From Viscum album (taxonomy: Eukaryota; Streptophyta; Magnoliopsida; Santalales; Viscaceae), in contig OY728159.1 of the NCBI GenBank assembly GCA_963277665.1, positions 1,022,149,343 to 1,022,213,342 of the forward strand: DNA of 64,000 bases. The letters run 5' to 3'. This document shows positions 43,988-58,339 of this stretch, in pieces (positions within the stretch are counted from its first letter, which is position 1; each line of letters opens with the position of its first letter). Both the position numbers and the translations under genes were made by a program. The notes under the pieces are model-generated. The model saw only the letters and a program-made list of their open reading frames with translations. It was not told the DNA's origin and searched no databases.

Positions 43988-45900
43988 ATGATTTTACGCC
44001 CTTTAACATAATATCAATCATCAACATGTTATTCCTAATATTTTATGAACAATATTAGAAACAATTAAACCATTTATCTAGTTTATATACAAAAATTTTC
44101 TCATTAGGAAAATAGTGTAATCCACTAGAGGAAGAAAAGTCAATATTTATCCCCTTATTTGTACTAAATTTTACCTTAAACCAACATAAATCATTTCCAA
44201 CATAGTCTTAATCCCATATTTTGTTTTCTAAATTAAATTTATTATTTTTTCAATGGAACTATCACGTCCATTTTTTATGTCCCTCCCTTTAAGAAAATGT
44301 TTGATGTTAAAAAAATTACATCATGACAAGTAAAAAATCTCGTTTTCCAACTTATTTTAATAATTTATTTTTAAAATATTTTACCAAAAATATTTTCAAA
44401 ATACTTAAATTTATAAAATTTTTCAACACTTGTTAATTATGAAGGTGTTATTTCCTCTTTTTTTAATTCCCAAAAAATTATGTAGTCCATAATTTTCATT
44501 TATTTCACCGGGTTACATCTTTTTGATTTTCAAGAAACATTGTCAATTTAGAATATTTCAATTTAATTGTTAAAAAATTTTCCCAAGAAGGATTGAAATT
44601 TATCATAAAAAATGAATCTCAATATGAAAAATTAATTTCAATTAGAATCAAAAAATAAAATACTTTAATCTCACAACAATTTTAGATTTTCAATTAATTG
44701 AGTCAATAAACGACAATATCAGTACCAAGTTTCTTTGTTTCAGATATAAGATGGTACACCATATTGTATTTTTTTCTTCATATCTAAACATAATATAAAT
44801 TTATAGTTCACCAACGTAACTAGCCATGTACATTGGGTACTTATTTTTACACCAAAACATTCATTCAATCTATAGATATCAATAAATAGAAGTTTCTTAG
44901 TACATTTCAAAAATTAGGATACTCATGATCAATATTCTTCAACTAAAGATAGTATGTTTAGTGGTGATGTTTTACATATTTTATTCTTGTATCTACATAT
45001 TGTGTCAATTTCTATACAGTATTTTCACTTATATATATCTATATAAACCTTAGAATGACAATAAAGTACCATATATGTTTTTATGTAGTTGATTAATCTT
45101 TCCTATATCAATCCACACCACACATGGATAATTATTTTAGTCATTCATAGTCATTGTTAGAAAATATAAAATCATTTAGATAAGAATTTATTCTTTCAGA
45201 TATTATATCCTTTGAATATATAATTCATCTAGAATCTTATATTTGACATGTAATTTCTATATTTTCATATAAAAAATCATTAAATAAAATAAGTTATTTT
45301 GTAAAGTTGTTGTCTCTCTATCCATTTTATGAATTCAAATTATATTGGTTCCGTATGACTGAAGATGTTTCATATTTTTTTCACCCATAATAAATTGACA
45401 CTTTTGAATAGATCATTAACATCTCAAATATTGTTTTAAAATCAATAAGGTATTCTTCAAATTTTATTTCAATTTCCTCAATATGATCTCCATAATCAAT
45501 TATTGTTTTATTCATAATAAACAATACATATACCATAGTGTTATCAAATTCAATAAAATCATTTTTATTTCCTATATTTAGTCTAACATTTATGACATCA
45601 ATATATTCACTGATAAATAATTTTTCTTCGAACACTAATTGATAAATTCATCTTGAATAATAATAACCTAAACACATAAATATGATTTTTGAAGGGTCAT
45701 TTACATGATATATTTCAAACATGATGAAATATTTTCCCCCATCCTCATACTCTTATATTATATGACTGACATCTCTTCATTTGTTATACTCATTTATTCC
45801 ATTTGATTAAGAGATATCAATATTTTTTTAAAATAAATACATAGGAGGTATTCCTTAAACTGTATAATTTTTTTACATGTGAAGATTATATAAAATATAA
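43988..45900. other. AT-rich stretch, nothing recognised
   Basis: No known domain found on either strand. A minus-strand frame at 45381-45635 (84 codons, many Ile, Glu and Phe) is the longest, but it has no recognisable motif and may be chance. Confidence 0.4.
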
Positions 45901-45904
45901 CTAT

Positions 45905-46151
45905 AATAAATATATAGTTATAAATTATAATACCTCAGGTGGTGGCATATTGTCCCTATGACCTGGAGTACTTTAGTTTCCTAAAGGCCAAAATATGTGG
46001 CATGTTGTCCCATTTTGGGTGAATAGTTCCACTTCTATAACTATAGAATAACCACCATAGTAACTATTACATTAACTTAGAAAAACAATCCCATACCAGT
46101 TTTGAACTAGGGCCTTTTGTTTTCCAAGTTGGAGCCTATACTACTCAACTA
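45905..46151 (-). mobile_element. Possible SINE with tRNA-like head
   Basis: On the minus strand an A-box-like TAGTTGAGTAGTA (46151-46139) and a B-box-like AGTTCAAAACT (46108-46098) are 30 bases apart, the spacing seen in tRNA genes. Between them TAGGCTCCAACTTGGAAAAC is reminiscent of a tRNA anticodon arm. Downstream the sequence ends in an AT-rich tail near 45905. Both boxes are degenerate, so this could be a decayed SINE or tRNA relic. Confidence 0.4.
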
Positions 46152-49100
46152 TATGATCATTGGTAACATGTGAAGGGTAATGCTTAACTCCCAGTGAGGG
46201 TCATGAAAAATCCCAAATAACTTTTTCACTTTCCCTAACTAAGAAATGTCTTTAAATTCACATGTTCATTATATAAACAGTGGATAAGTCTGGTGGGACT
46301 CAATCCTGTACAAGTTCCCTCTGATTTCCAGTTGGTACCAATAAAGGGTACCTCTAAAGTAATTCCCCAGTAGAAATTACTAAATATAATGGATATATTT
46401 AATTAGGTAATTTTAATCTTGTTAAAAAATACACATTAGGTTTTTATTGTTCAGATAAGTATTGAGTCCTCTTCTCTTATCTCAGAGATGTTTCATATTT
46501 TTAAGTGAGGTAAAAATAAACTCACTTATTCTTAGTTTTTATACATTCAATGTTTTAGTGAATTAATAATATATTCATTATTCTATAATTTATATAAAAA
46601 CTTTTATAAACTGAATTACATAATATTTCACACTTTCAACATTATAGTATCCATTTATTTTTCTCAGCACCATCAGATGAATGTGTTCCCACAATCATGA
46701 AAATTAATTTTTTAACCACTCATATTTACTAATTTGCCAAGAATATCCTTTTATCTTTTCACTATAATTTTATCTTAGATTAAATAATATTCCATTTAAT
46801 TACACCTATAGGATCCAGACTCTTCTCCTTAAAATGTTCCATAAATATTTTCCAAAAAAAATTCGTCTTCATTTCTCTATGAAATTTATACAACCATAAC
46901 TTGTGTTGTGTCATGGATCATTTCATTATGGTGAAACACTCTCTAATTTGTAGTATTATCTCCATATTGAATTTTTATTATTAGTGAAATTAACTGCTTG
47001 ATATTAGAATTTATCATCATTAATTAGAAACGCATTTGTGATATTTAAATGTCCTTATAATCATTCAAGAATTATTGCATTAGATTTAAATAATGATTTA
47101 TTTTTGAATTTATTAATTTCATGTTTATTTAAATTTGTAGAAATTATTCCCAATTTGATATGCTAAACTATAGTATATAAATTATCTTATTAATAATTCA
47201 ACTTGAATGAAAACAAATTTGTGATATTTCAATCAATGAAGATCATTTCCAACATGAATAGTTTTGATTTACTCATTATATTTTTTTTGGGAATTTATCA
47301 GACATTTCACCCTCTAGAAATATCTAAATTTTACAATGGAATGTATCCTATGATATCTAGACAGCTGACAAAATTATGTTATAAAAATGTATTATGCGGT
47401 TTTAATAACCTCAACATCTGGTCCAAATATCATAAAAAATAAAAATATCTTATGTTTAGGACAAAACATATTACAAAGTGAATTTAACTTACACATTAAG
47501 ACATATATCTTCTGAAATCCTATTCATCTTAGAGAAATTCCATGATGTTATAAAATCTTCCCAATATATTAAGCACTACCAGAAATATCTTATAAAATTT
47601 GTATCTCTTACAAAAATGCATTGTATAATAAGAAATCCATATATCTAAGTTAATATTTATAATATATTTCAATTAGTTAATATTTTATCCCCAAACACTA
47701 GAGTCTTATAAAATTTACTGTATCTTACAAAACAAACAATATTTTAGGAAATAACTAAAATATCTCATGTAAAAAACATAATATGATGGATTTTTAAAGT
47801 TTTCAATTCTGAGACAAAGAAACATATGATGTATTCATTATAAATACATTGTACATATAATTTACATCTTACTTATGGAATTCATTTGTGAAAATTGAGT
47901 ATCAAAATACCCAAAAGTCATATATATCGCTTACATTTTCTAAATTATAATATCTATCTTAGATAAAAAAACATACATATTATAAAAACATAATACATAT
48001 CTCTTCCCCTTTACATTTTCAATCTTATATATAGATAGAAATATTATGTATCATGAAAAATAATACGTATTCACTCCCATTTCAAATTTTCTAGTTCCGA
48101 GCACACCACAACATATTATTTATGAATCCAAACCTAGATAAAATATTATTTTCCATTAAAAAATCCAAAATTATTTTAAATAAGGTCAAAAAACCTTCAA
48201 CTCATATTAAGGATTATTCAAATAACACATAAAATATTAGAAAAATTTAGAGCCTATTTCATTTGATTCAATATGACTTATATTATGTAATTAATCAATT
48301 TATAGTATCCCAATAAATGTCACTACATCTGATATTCTGACCCCACATCATCCGCATTAAACATTAATCCATGATTTATTCAACACTAAACACAACATCC
48401 ATAGTTATTAATTAATCCTTAGACTATTTCTTTATACTAAGGAAATATTTATCTTATTTTTAATTATAGCCTCATAAGTGTAGAATACCAAATATCTCTT
48501 CATGATTTTGAAAACTATTTTAGATATTACTATCAACTTCTAATATGTAATTTTTATTTATTTATATGAATACATGCTCATAAATCATCATACTTAAGGG
48601 ATTATCACCAATAAGTAAATCTATATAACTAATCTTCTAACATAAGATAGTTTTTTAACATTACAGGAAATGGAAAATTCTCACTCCAATTCATTAAGAT
48701 CTTCTTTCATCACTAAATATACCAATACATATTAGCCTATTAATTGATATCAAATACAACTAACATAATCCTTTGGATAATTAATCCTCCATTTTCATTT
48801 TTTCAATACTATTAATTTATATATAAAAAATGTAAATTTGTTATTATTCTATCCTATAAGGGTACCTCTCTCCCATATTTATAATAAATAAAAAGTGAAT
48901 TATGAAAGGTAAAACTGTATCCAACTCTTCAACTTCATTTATTTGTAGAATCGTCTTCTTTCATTTTTTTATCATCCTAGTTTTGTTCTTCCCATTAATG
49001 GGAGAATTAGTAAATTTCAAATGAGAGAAGTGTGGAAAAATATTTTTATTAATATCATTCCTTTAATTAATCAACTATAAGTTTACAATGGATAACATGG

Positions 49101-50390
49101 TGATGAAAATAAGAGGGATAGATTTAGATAAAAAAATCAATCCATATAAAATTTTTAATGTCATTCTCATTGAGATGTTATTTCTCAATGATTGTGTTAA
49201 AATATTTTCATGCGATTTTATGAACCTTAAATCATATTTAAAAAATATATTAAAAAAATTTGAGTGCACGTATGTTTCCCACATTCAATCAACATTTATT
49301 TAGTAATTACCATGTTAATTATCTTATTGATCATATAATAAAACACTATAGTAAATGTGATCATTGAAACTAATTCTCATCTTATATTTAATGCTATCCA
49401 AAATTATAGGTTCACATATAATTTTTTTTTTCTAAGAATCACCTATTAGTTAAATCCCCAATAAGGTATTCCATTTAATAATGTTCATCGGGTCCTGTTT
49501 TTTTAATCCATGATCTAAGAAATTTTCATACCAATTGAATCATAATACAAAATGAGGTGTTGAAATAATTTTATATAAGGAAAAAACAATAAAAATTGAT
49601 ATATTCGATGATGAATAAATATTTTTAATATATGAGTATCAAAACATACAAGAGGTTATCCTTTCTAGTTTATCTCTTCGGATTCCTAGTCTTTGGTAGC
49701 ACAAATAAAGAGAGTTGGGAATAAGGCAATTATCTGTTGACTCTTTAATGTGAGTAGTTTGGTTGATACTTGGATCACAACCCAGTGACTCATTTCATTG
49801 AAGCTATAAAATTATGAGAACCCACAATACCAAATTTACCCTTTATTTTGTAAATCAGTGTATCTTTAGACAACATGGATTTTTTTTCTTTTATAATTCC
49901 TCTTAGTATAAAAAAGATTGTTTACTTTAAAATGTAGGTCACTTTATAATTTTTCATCTTGGTCTATCTTCATTGAAAATTAAAAATAGTATTTATTTTT
50001 TTAGACTTTATTTTAGTACCTCATGAACCTTATTTTTATGTGTTATATCCTCTTTATAGTAACATTCTTAATTCATAGAGTCACTGTTATTTTCCCTTGT
50101 TTTTTAAATTCATTATATTATATTGGAATGAATTTCATTACCTATTTATATGTATTCCCTATCATCTCTCATCTTCCACAATAATTTTTATATCTTTACT
50201 ATCATAATTTTTAGATAATATCTCATGAAATTCATATTCATTATCTGAGATGTCCTTTATAAAAGTAATCCTACTATCCAGATCTTGGATTGATCCCCAT
50301 TTTAAATATAGATCAATTCTAATTATCTTGAATTTTGTGGGTAGTTTTCAAGGGACCATTATATGGAATTTCCTTTCATAGTAGAAGAAT
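46152..50390. other. AT-rich stretch, nothing recognised
   Basis: About 4.2 kb without a domain, RNA gene or clear repeat that I can support. Small frames (47203-47442, 49075-49303) show no motif and match expectation for AT-rich DNA. Confidence 0.45.
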
Positions 50391-50773
50391 CATCTTAAAA
50401 CTCACATATATGTACTCATAAATATATATATATACATACAGATACACATATATAAATTTACATACACTACACACACACACACACACTCGTATATACACAC
50501 ACACATACACATATATACTCATGCATACATGTACATACACAATATTCCCATACACATACCTAAAAATACATACAAATACATACATACACATACACTTACA
50601 TGAAAATATATTCACATACATCAATACATATACATGCATATACACATATATGCAAATACATACATACATACACACTTATACAAACATACACATACAAAAA
50701 AATAAATAAATACATGCACATATACATACGTACAGACACATACACATGTACCTATGAATATAGGTACATGTAT

Positions 50774-50806
<33 letters not shown>

Positions 50807-50850
50807 CAAAAACATTCACATGTATACAATTACATACATATACACCTTGA
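50391..50850. repeat. CA/TA-rich microsatellite tract
   Basis: About 460 bases of imperfect ACATACAC, ATATAC and pure CA runs, including a CA run at 50468-50486 and another at 50776-50793. The overlapping frames on both strands here (Tyr-Thr-His-Ile and Tyr-Val-Cys repeats) are products of the simple repeat. Confidence 0.9.
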
Positions 50851-52800
50851 TTCTGACATGCACGTGACCCATAGAAGGTTTTTTAAGCTCATAAAGGCAT
50901 GAATTATGAAGATGGGTGGTCTCTATGGCATTATAAATGATGATTCAGATATGAATTGGTTAATAAGTTAGAAGATTAATATCATCAATCCCTTTAGGGG
51001 GAGTTAGTTTCTACTAAGATACTCATAAATATTTATGACATATTCATGAATTCTTCCAAAACCCTAGTGTTGTTCTAGATAAATTTACACAATCCACTGT
51101 TTAAAACTATGTATCAACATGGAAATCTATATATATTAAATATTTTTCATCATTACCTTATTATCTAGTTATAATATGATTTATGTCCATATAACCAAGT
51201 GCTTCGTAATTTATTCATATATTGGTTGTGGTAGGTATGATAGAGTTTGGATGAGTCCCATGAGAGGGGATTCCTAGATATCCCTATGAAGGGAATAAAA
51301 ATATACATAGTTTGATGCCACTTGTATGAAAAATTTATACCTTTTAAGGTTACGTGACAAGAACTATAATGGTTATTTTTATATTCATAAAATAATGAAC
51401 TATTCTGAGTAGTTTAAATTCATTTGGAATGGACTTTCATGTGAGAGGGGATAAGGATGGTTAGTGTGGGACATAAACTTGAGTGGCCTTTTCAACTTCA
51501 TATATTTTATTTACAACAAAATTAGAGAGAGAATTGTTTAGTTCAGAGATCATATTTCATTGGGAGGTAAAATTAGTTTTAGGTAATATGAAACCTTGAT
51601 TATGGGTTATGTGGTTCATGCAAAATATATACTAGTGAGGAGGAGCTATAAGGTTCACAAGCTATTTGTGACGATGAGGACATGGTTGCAAGGATCAAAA
51701 AGAATATGGACCAGTGAGGATGGGTTTGATAAGGAATATATCCAAATGAAGATATTTTTCATTAGGGAATTTAAACAAAAAATGTTGTATAACATAGGGA
51801 ATATGGACTAATAGAGTTATGGTTTTGGATATAGTTTTTGAACATCAAAGTTTCATCTTATGTATTTTTGTTACTAGGAATCAAATCACACATAGTACAA
51901 GTAGCACAATTTGAGGTTGTGTGGTGGGATCATACAAAAAATCATTATGTATTTTTTAAGGATGTTGTCATGAAATTTTAAGTCATGTGATAAAGATTTT
52001 TGTGTAATGAAATGGGTAGAAACAAAGGATTAATTGGGGTTTATTCATAGGAAACCCACATATTTCCACTTTCTATGTGTTGGTAAACAAATTATTAAGT
52101 AGAGGTGGTTTCTTGAGGAATATGTAATGATGAGTATAAGTTGGGGATTACATTGATAGGGGGCCTATGTATTACATAGGGAATATAAAGGATATTTAAG
52201 GGGATTGTGAATATACTACCCTGAGATTCCAAATATGGTTATTGATTTAGGTGAAGGATAGATTTGAGTTCTTACTCCTAGTAAGAGTCTCATTGTCTAT
52301 CCCAAGATCAATAAGTGAAAAAAGAGGTCCAATTTTAACCATGTTTGATTAGATATTGGATACAGCCCAACCAAGTTGGGAATCCTATGTTTGGATAATA
52401 TTCACCAGCATCCTCAAGATATGGACCCTCGTGATCAAGGGATTGCATGATATTAATTACTCTAAGGGTCCTATCAGACTGTGAGGAAAACCTAAAATTG
52501 GCCTTTTATCAATGAAATATATGATATAAGGGGTGTAAAATGATGTGAATTTCCTAATCTTTTATCTCAAGAGGTTGTGGAGCGGGCCTTGATATATGAA
52601 ACTTTAATGTGGGTTTACATTAGCCAATTAGTGTCTATATGGTCATTTGTACCACTATGTTAACCCATTTAAGAGACCTGAGTGGATGAGGTAACCTACC
52701 TGATCTCTTATTGGACTAATATATATAATTAAGAAGATGGTTCTATAGTGGGGGGATTATGGTTATGTGTCTCCTAGGTAAGAAGATTTTGGTGAGGTGT
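50851..52800. other. Unidentified stretch
   Basis: Less AT-rich than the block before it and locally G-rich on the plus strand. No domain is recognised. A 71-codon frame at 51596-51811 (many Lys, Ile, Met) has no motif. It may belong to an old LTR ending at 53518. Confidence 0.35.
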
Positions 52801-52854
52801 CCCCCAAGTCACAATGTGGGGCGAATATGGAACCCTAGTATAGGGTTCTTTAAT

Positions 52855-53070
52855 GTGGACACCCTAATATGGGGTAGGGTGAAGTGGTCACCCTAAAAAG
52901 GATACCATAGATAGGGAATGAACTAGTATGGAGGCATGGAAACAATATCGACCAAATAATGGGAAGGGTGAAGGTTCACCCTAGGGGATGAGTAAGTAGA
53001 AATGTATCCATTGTATAAGTTAGGGGAAATTGGTCACCCTAATAATGGGTAAGGTGATGTAGTTACCCAA
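52855..53070 (+). repeat. Three small hairpins of GGGTGA/TCACCC type
   Basis: Inverted repeats at 52877-52893 (GGGTGA, loop AGTGG, TCACCC), 52966-52981 (GGGTGAA, loop GG, TTCACCC) and 53047-53068 (GGGTAA, TTACCC), about 80-90 bases apart, each near an AATAATGGG or ATATGGGG phrase. The stems stay paired although the bases differ. Confidence 0.55.
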
Positions 53071-53484
53071 ATAAGAAGGACTATAATAGGGCTCTCTCTC
53101 GTATGAAGGTTACTGTGTTTGGCATTGTCATGTGACACCCAATTGTATAATCTGGTATGGAATACTCCACCATAGTCGTAGTGAACTAGGGATGAAGTGA
53201 TCTCCCATAATTATTTCAATATTTTAATCCCCCATGTAATGAAATTAAGATGAATTAACAAATATTTAATATTGTTTTTTGTCTTAAATATGATTCCTGA
53301 ATGGGGTTTGGATACATGGGAGTGTGAATGTTCTCTCTATTAGAGAATACCTTCATCTTACTCCATATATTTTCTATATGAAAATGGTAATCCTTTGGGT
53401 AAATTTATAGTAAAATATGTTGTGTAATGAACATGAAGGCTTAGCATGAATGATAGTTCACACATGTGGTCTAGGTGTATAACA

Positions 53485-53518
53485 TAGGTTCACTAATTTT
53501 TTAGGAGGCGGGGTGTTG
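53485..53518 (-). other. Possible isolated gypsy LTR end
   Basis: Read on the minus strand from 53518: TGCAACACCCCGCCTCC followed by an A-rich run. This closely resembles the LTR start of element C (TGTAACACCCCGAG) and of many plant gypsy elements. No partner LTR, primer site or polypurine tract was found nearby, so it may be a solo or truncated LTR extending leftward from 53518. Confidence 0.4.
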
Positions 53519-56500
53519 CATACAAAACATGGCCACATAATTTAAGACCCATGAAAATTGATATATATCTTCCCTTATTATTTTTCCTCACTATATCAGT
53601 GTTTTCATCAATTCTTAAAAATATCTCTAATAAATGCCCACTTTTAATTGTATTCAATCAGCTTGGAAAAAAATTATATTGTAAGGTATATGTATATCTG
53701 ACATGAACATTGAATTGAAATAGGTCTCCTATGCTTAGGTTTAGGGGGTTGTCATTCCATTACCACTTACACCTAAGAGTGGGATGTGGATAATGAGACG
53801 TGGGAACTTAGACCTAGGTGTGTGATGTGACCTCCAATATAAATAGTGGCAAACAACTTTTGATTCACCTGCTATTATGGATTGTTTGATACCTGCAGAC
53901 TCTATTCTTACCTAAGTAATTCATTGTAGCTAAAGAAATTATAGATCTATCTTCAAAACTTTGGCCTCAATTCAACATGTTAGGCACATTCTGGTTAAGG
54001 GCATTCCCTTAACCTATATAAATGAACCTATGGAATGTTTTTGAAAAAATGACTTAATTTAAGATGATTAAGTGAAGGTACCTATGAAAAATTTTATATT
54101 TTATCAAATTTTTTTCCAATGGTCTTTGTGTTTGGTATTAATTTCTGTATTTTTGACTTCGTATTATATATTTTTTTCTAAATTTTTAAATAGGTAGAAG
54201 GGATGGCCCTCCTAATTTATTACAAACAAGAAACACCACTTTTTTTTGTCTTGGAAGAGGGATTCAATTTCAGGGATTTGAAGGCCTAAGGGAATATTCT
54301 AAAGATATATTGACTATAGGCCTTAACATAAATAATCTTGTAGCATAAATTAAATACCCCTCTACAGGTGCCAGTGCCCATGTCGCCCCTTGTATCGTCG
54401 TCATGATTCTTCCTCATCACACCATCCGATGTAGTTTAGGAGATTTCCCCTTCCAACCACCATAAAAATCAAGTGATCTACCATCCCCAATAAATTCACC
54501 TCTGATGTCACCATCCACAAGAACCAGACCAACTACTCCCTCTATCACCACTGCCAGTCTCCATTGTCACTGCCAATAGATGTCCCACGACTGATGCCAC
54601 TATCAATACACCCACTTGCCTGTGACATCAGCGATGACCCATACCAATCTCTATATTTTTTCTTATTGATAAAGCATACATTAATTAATTCTCATTCTTA
54701 TAGGAATGGAAATGGAATGAACAATAAAAACCACCCTAGACATTGAATCCTCTATCAACATCTAGTAAATGATCGATGATGTTGAGAAGAGATACAATAG
54801 TAAGTGTAGAAATTACATATCATACCTTTAAAAAATACCACGAGGGGAAACATTGGAGGTTCCCACAATCCAAATTTCATCCATTTTTTAGGCATGTATA
54901 GTTAGAAGATATCATTATTCAATGTCTAGAACCTCTAAAATTCATGGTTTGTTTATTAAAAAAAACATGGGTAACAAGCACATTTTTTCAATGTGTTTTT
55001 ATATAAAAATAGGGGAGAACCAATGGGAATTCATACTACATCACTATAAGGAATACTCAAAAAACTGTGATCATATACAATATCTAGAGACATAGGAATG
55101 ATCAAAAAATTTATGTCATTTGGTTATGGACCAACTGTCAGGATTGAATGATGAATGTGACCTATTAACTAGAGGCAGTGTCAATCTCAGGTGGATGATG
55201 GTATATTTGGTTCCAAATATACATTTCAGATTCAATGAACATATATTTGATTTAAAAATTTATGATTCTTTCCAGATTTTATATACCTATTTTAAAATAA
55301 TTTAAAATTAATCCTACAGTTTTGAGCTGATGGAGTCCCCAAAAAGAAACATTCCATCAAACACATAGTGATGTTGGAATTATCTTGTGATACTTTAAAA
55401 TTTTCTCTATATAACTAATAAATAGATCCATGTAAATTTAATTTCAACCTTTTAAGGTTTCATAGGGATATATTAGGATAAAAAATAATTTTTCCCAAGC
55501 ATTGGTAGAAGAATTCATAAATTCTAAGGGAAAGGATCCACATCTAAAGAATAATTTTAACTTTTAGGTGTAGATCAAGATCTTCATGGCCCCCTTAGAG
55601 ATGGGCCAACATGAAAACACTCAACATGGATCCCATATATGGAAAAAGGAGTGGAACCATGCACATACTATTCATAGCTAGAAAAATTCTATTATGAGGA
55701 GTGGGTTTATGATGTTAACTTGAAAATCCATCCTCGATCTCATCTTTCTAGATTCATCCCCATGTGTTCGAGTGGGTACCTGATCCTCATTTTTGATTAT
55801 CATAACCTTGTAATGATGTTTAAATTTTTATGGAATCCATGTTAATGGCGGGGGAGTCCATGGGTCTCATAGTTCCAAAATGGGAAATTATACACAAAAA
55901 AATATTTTATGTCTACAAAGGGAACAATATCCTTCATATACAAGGGTCATTATAAATTTTATGGGGTTGGATGATAGTTAATTTTAATGCATATAAGATC
56001 TATAGAAAATTAAAGATCCTAGTATTTAGATTTAATTCATTTATCTAGGCTAATTATGTAATCAGGTAATTTTAAAAAAAATAGATACATTTGGATAAAG
56101 CTCATGATATTGAAGTTTTAGTTCAACTACCTCCCTTATGATGTTCTTCTCACTAGAATTACCATGAATGATGTTAGTAAAAACTATGAAACGCAATCAT
56201 AAAATATTATTGTTTTGGATTACATCCTTATAGATTAAGTGGAATGTGAAATCATTTATGGGACATATGCAACTTATCAATTCAAAAATCAAATTTTATG
56301 TGATCAATAATAATGGTTGAAGAATTAGTAGATAAGAGGAAAGAAAAAAAATCCCCATGTGGGTGTGAATTTTATTGGTAATTATGTTTGTAAAAATCAA
56401 CCATTTAAGGATAAAACTGTATATTTCGAGTCCAATTTTCCATTTAATAAATAGATACACCTATTCATAAATGTCTTAATTACCTTGGAGAATTTTTTGA

Positions 56501-57210
56501 GGTAGAATTCCTAGGATGACTACTAATTCAAACTAAAATAGAAGGAAGTTGGTGGCCAAGAACCCCGTAAAGAACATCTGGTAGACAACGTGACTAAATC
56601 AACAAATTTTCCCCAACTATGGGATACTCAATGACTATAAGTTTATGATGAAAAACATACATATGTTGGGTTGATATAGTCTAGAAACTAACAATTGTTT
56701 GAGACTCTAGGTGAGAATGTGAGGCTAAGGAAATAACAAAAATTATAAGAGTTTGAGTCACCTTAACGACTCAAATTATGATTAGATAGTTTCCCCTCAC
56801 ACTGTAGGTTTCACGATGCTAGTCACTCGTATGAAAAAAACCCTTTGGTTATAGACTCTTTGTTCTTATGGATGACCCATCAAGGTAGTCCCCATCTCCC
56901 TCATCTTGAAATCATAAATCTGTATGTTGAAATCAACCTCAATACTAAAGTTTTTGATGTAAGAAAATGAATTATAGAGATGTAGATTCTAGTATTTAAT
57001 ATTTATTATGGGTCACATATCATAAAGATGGTTTGAGATATAGAAAAAATGTGGTACTACAAAGGGAGTCATTAATAGGTCTGTTGTTGTTGAACATGAT
57101 GAATTTTCTACATCAGAGATATAAGTTAAGAATCCTTTTCATACTAAATTACTTTTTTCCTTTAAAGTACTCTTAACAATCTCTATTTTATCGTTTACAA
57201 ACAAGAGGTT
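53519..57210. other. Unidentified stretch with one GC-richer island
   Basis: No domain recognised in 3.7 kb. About 54365-54645 differs from its surroundings: less AT-rich, with many CACC, CCAT and ACCA words. It reads as Pro/Ser/Thr-rich on the plus strand and Gly/Ser/Trp-rich on the minus strand, with stops in every frame. It could be the relic of a low-complexity coding exon or of an LTR. Confidence 0.4.
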
Positions 57211-57990
57211 TGTTTATGATTTGTAGAAAATGTTGAATTTAAATTCATTTTAGCTGTCCCATTATTTCCTTTATACCATTTGATTGTATAATATTATTTG
57301 GTTTATATATACATATAAATTAATCACATGGAACCTATTTTTTCTCCTGTATACATGATTTACATATTATATAGTGCTTTAGTATTTGGACAGTTGATGG
57401 TAGCTGATCCAACAGTTGTCACCTCTCCTAGTTTTTTTTGTTATCATTGTCTTAGATCTAGGATTCTTCATTTGTTCCAATGGTACACTGCCATATTCCC
57501 CATGATCTAGTCTTCCTTTAATTAGGGAAACCTCTCATTCCATCCTGAACATTCACATCGATTTCATCCAATGATTATAAACACACCCCCTAACGATCTC
57601 CTAACACACATTTATTTCTCCGCTATGACTTGATTTGCGGAAATTGACTCATTTCTATATTTTTTTTCTTTTGGACTTTGTCTGTCTTTTTCATCTTAAT
57701 ATCCCTCAAATATATTTTTACTTTATAAACAAAGAAGATATTAGAAAATAATAGGGAACAAGGGTGTTTCATCCTTCCACAATCTCATCTATCTGGTTTG
57801 TGACACTTATTATAACTAGAGTACTGTTCTTGTGGAAATTTGGTGGATAACGATTCGACCTTGGGTTTAGGAAGACTCCGCACTAGAAAGGGTTTCAGAT
57901 CTTAACATCAATTCATCACAACCCATTTTCTTTTTATGATTATTGGATCTTGAATAAATTTATCATTTCTATAATTATTGTAACTATAAA
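57211..57990 (+). repeat. Copia left LTR (approximate end)
   Basis: Starts TGTTTATGATTTG. The first 300 bases align loosely with 62443-62750. The later part holds ACTTTATAAACAAAG and GACTCCGCACTAGAAAGGG phrases, not seen at the right copy. The 3' boundary and the primer site could not be fixed. Confidence 0.5.
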
Positions 57991-58339
57991 CTTTTTTGGG
58001 TTTGTGTGTGAGTCCATCCAAGAGTTGATGATGTTGAATCCATGTGATAGGTTTCAACACCACCACCAACTAGTTCAATAAAGATGACCTCCTCCTATAT
58101 TTTATCTTCCTATCTTATTTGAATTTTTAATTTGTATCTCCTTGTTTTTTTAGTAACAAAACAACTGGCTTGGGTGGTGTTTTCATCATGCCTTTAAGAT
58201 CACATTTATCCAAAAAATGTTATATCTTAGTGTTCTCCACAATTCTTTTATTTCTTTCTTTGATCTTTTTATTATAGTGGTTTCATTATTAAGAAAATAA
58301 TTTAATTTTCTTGTAATAAATATTTTCAACTATTCATAA

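Noticed and set aside
45381..45635. 84-codon minus-strand frame as a small gene
   Set aside because: No start context, motif or neighbours support it; in sequence of this AT content a frame of this length can arise by chance, although it is the best candidate in its region.
50376..50902. Open frames of Tyr-Thr-His-Ile and Tyr-Val-Cys repeats
   Set aside because: Direct translation of the CA/TA microsatellite.
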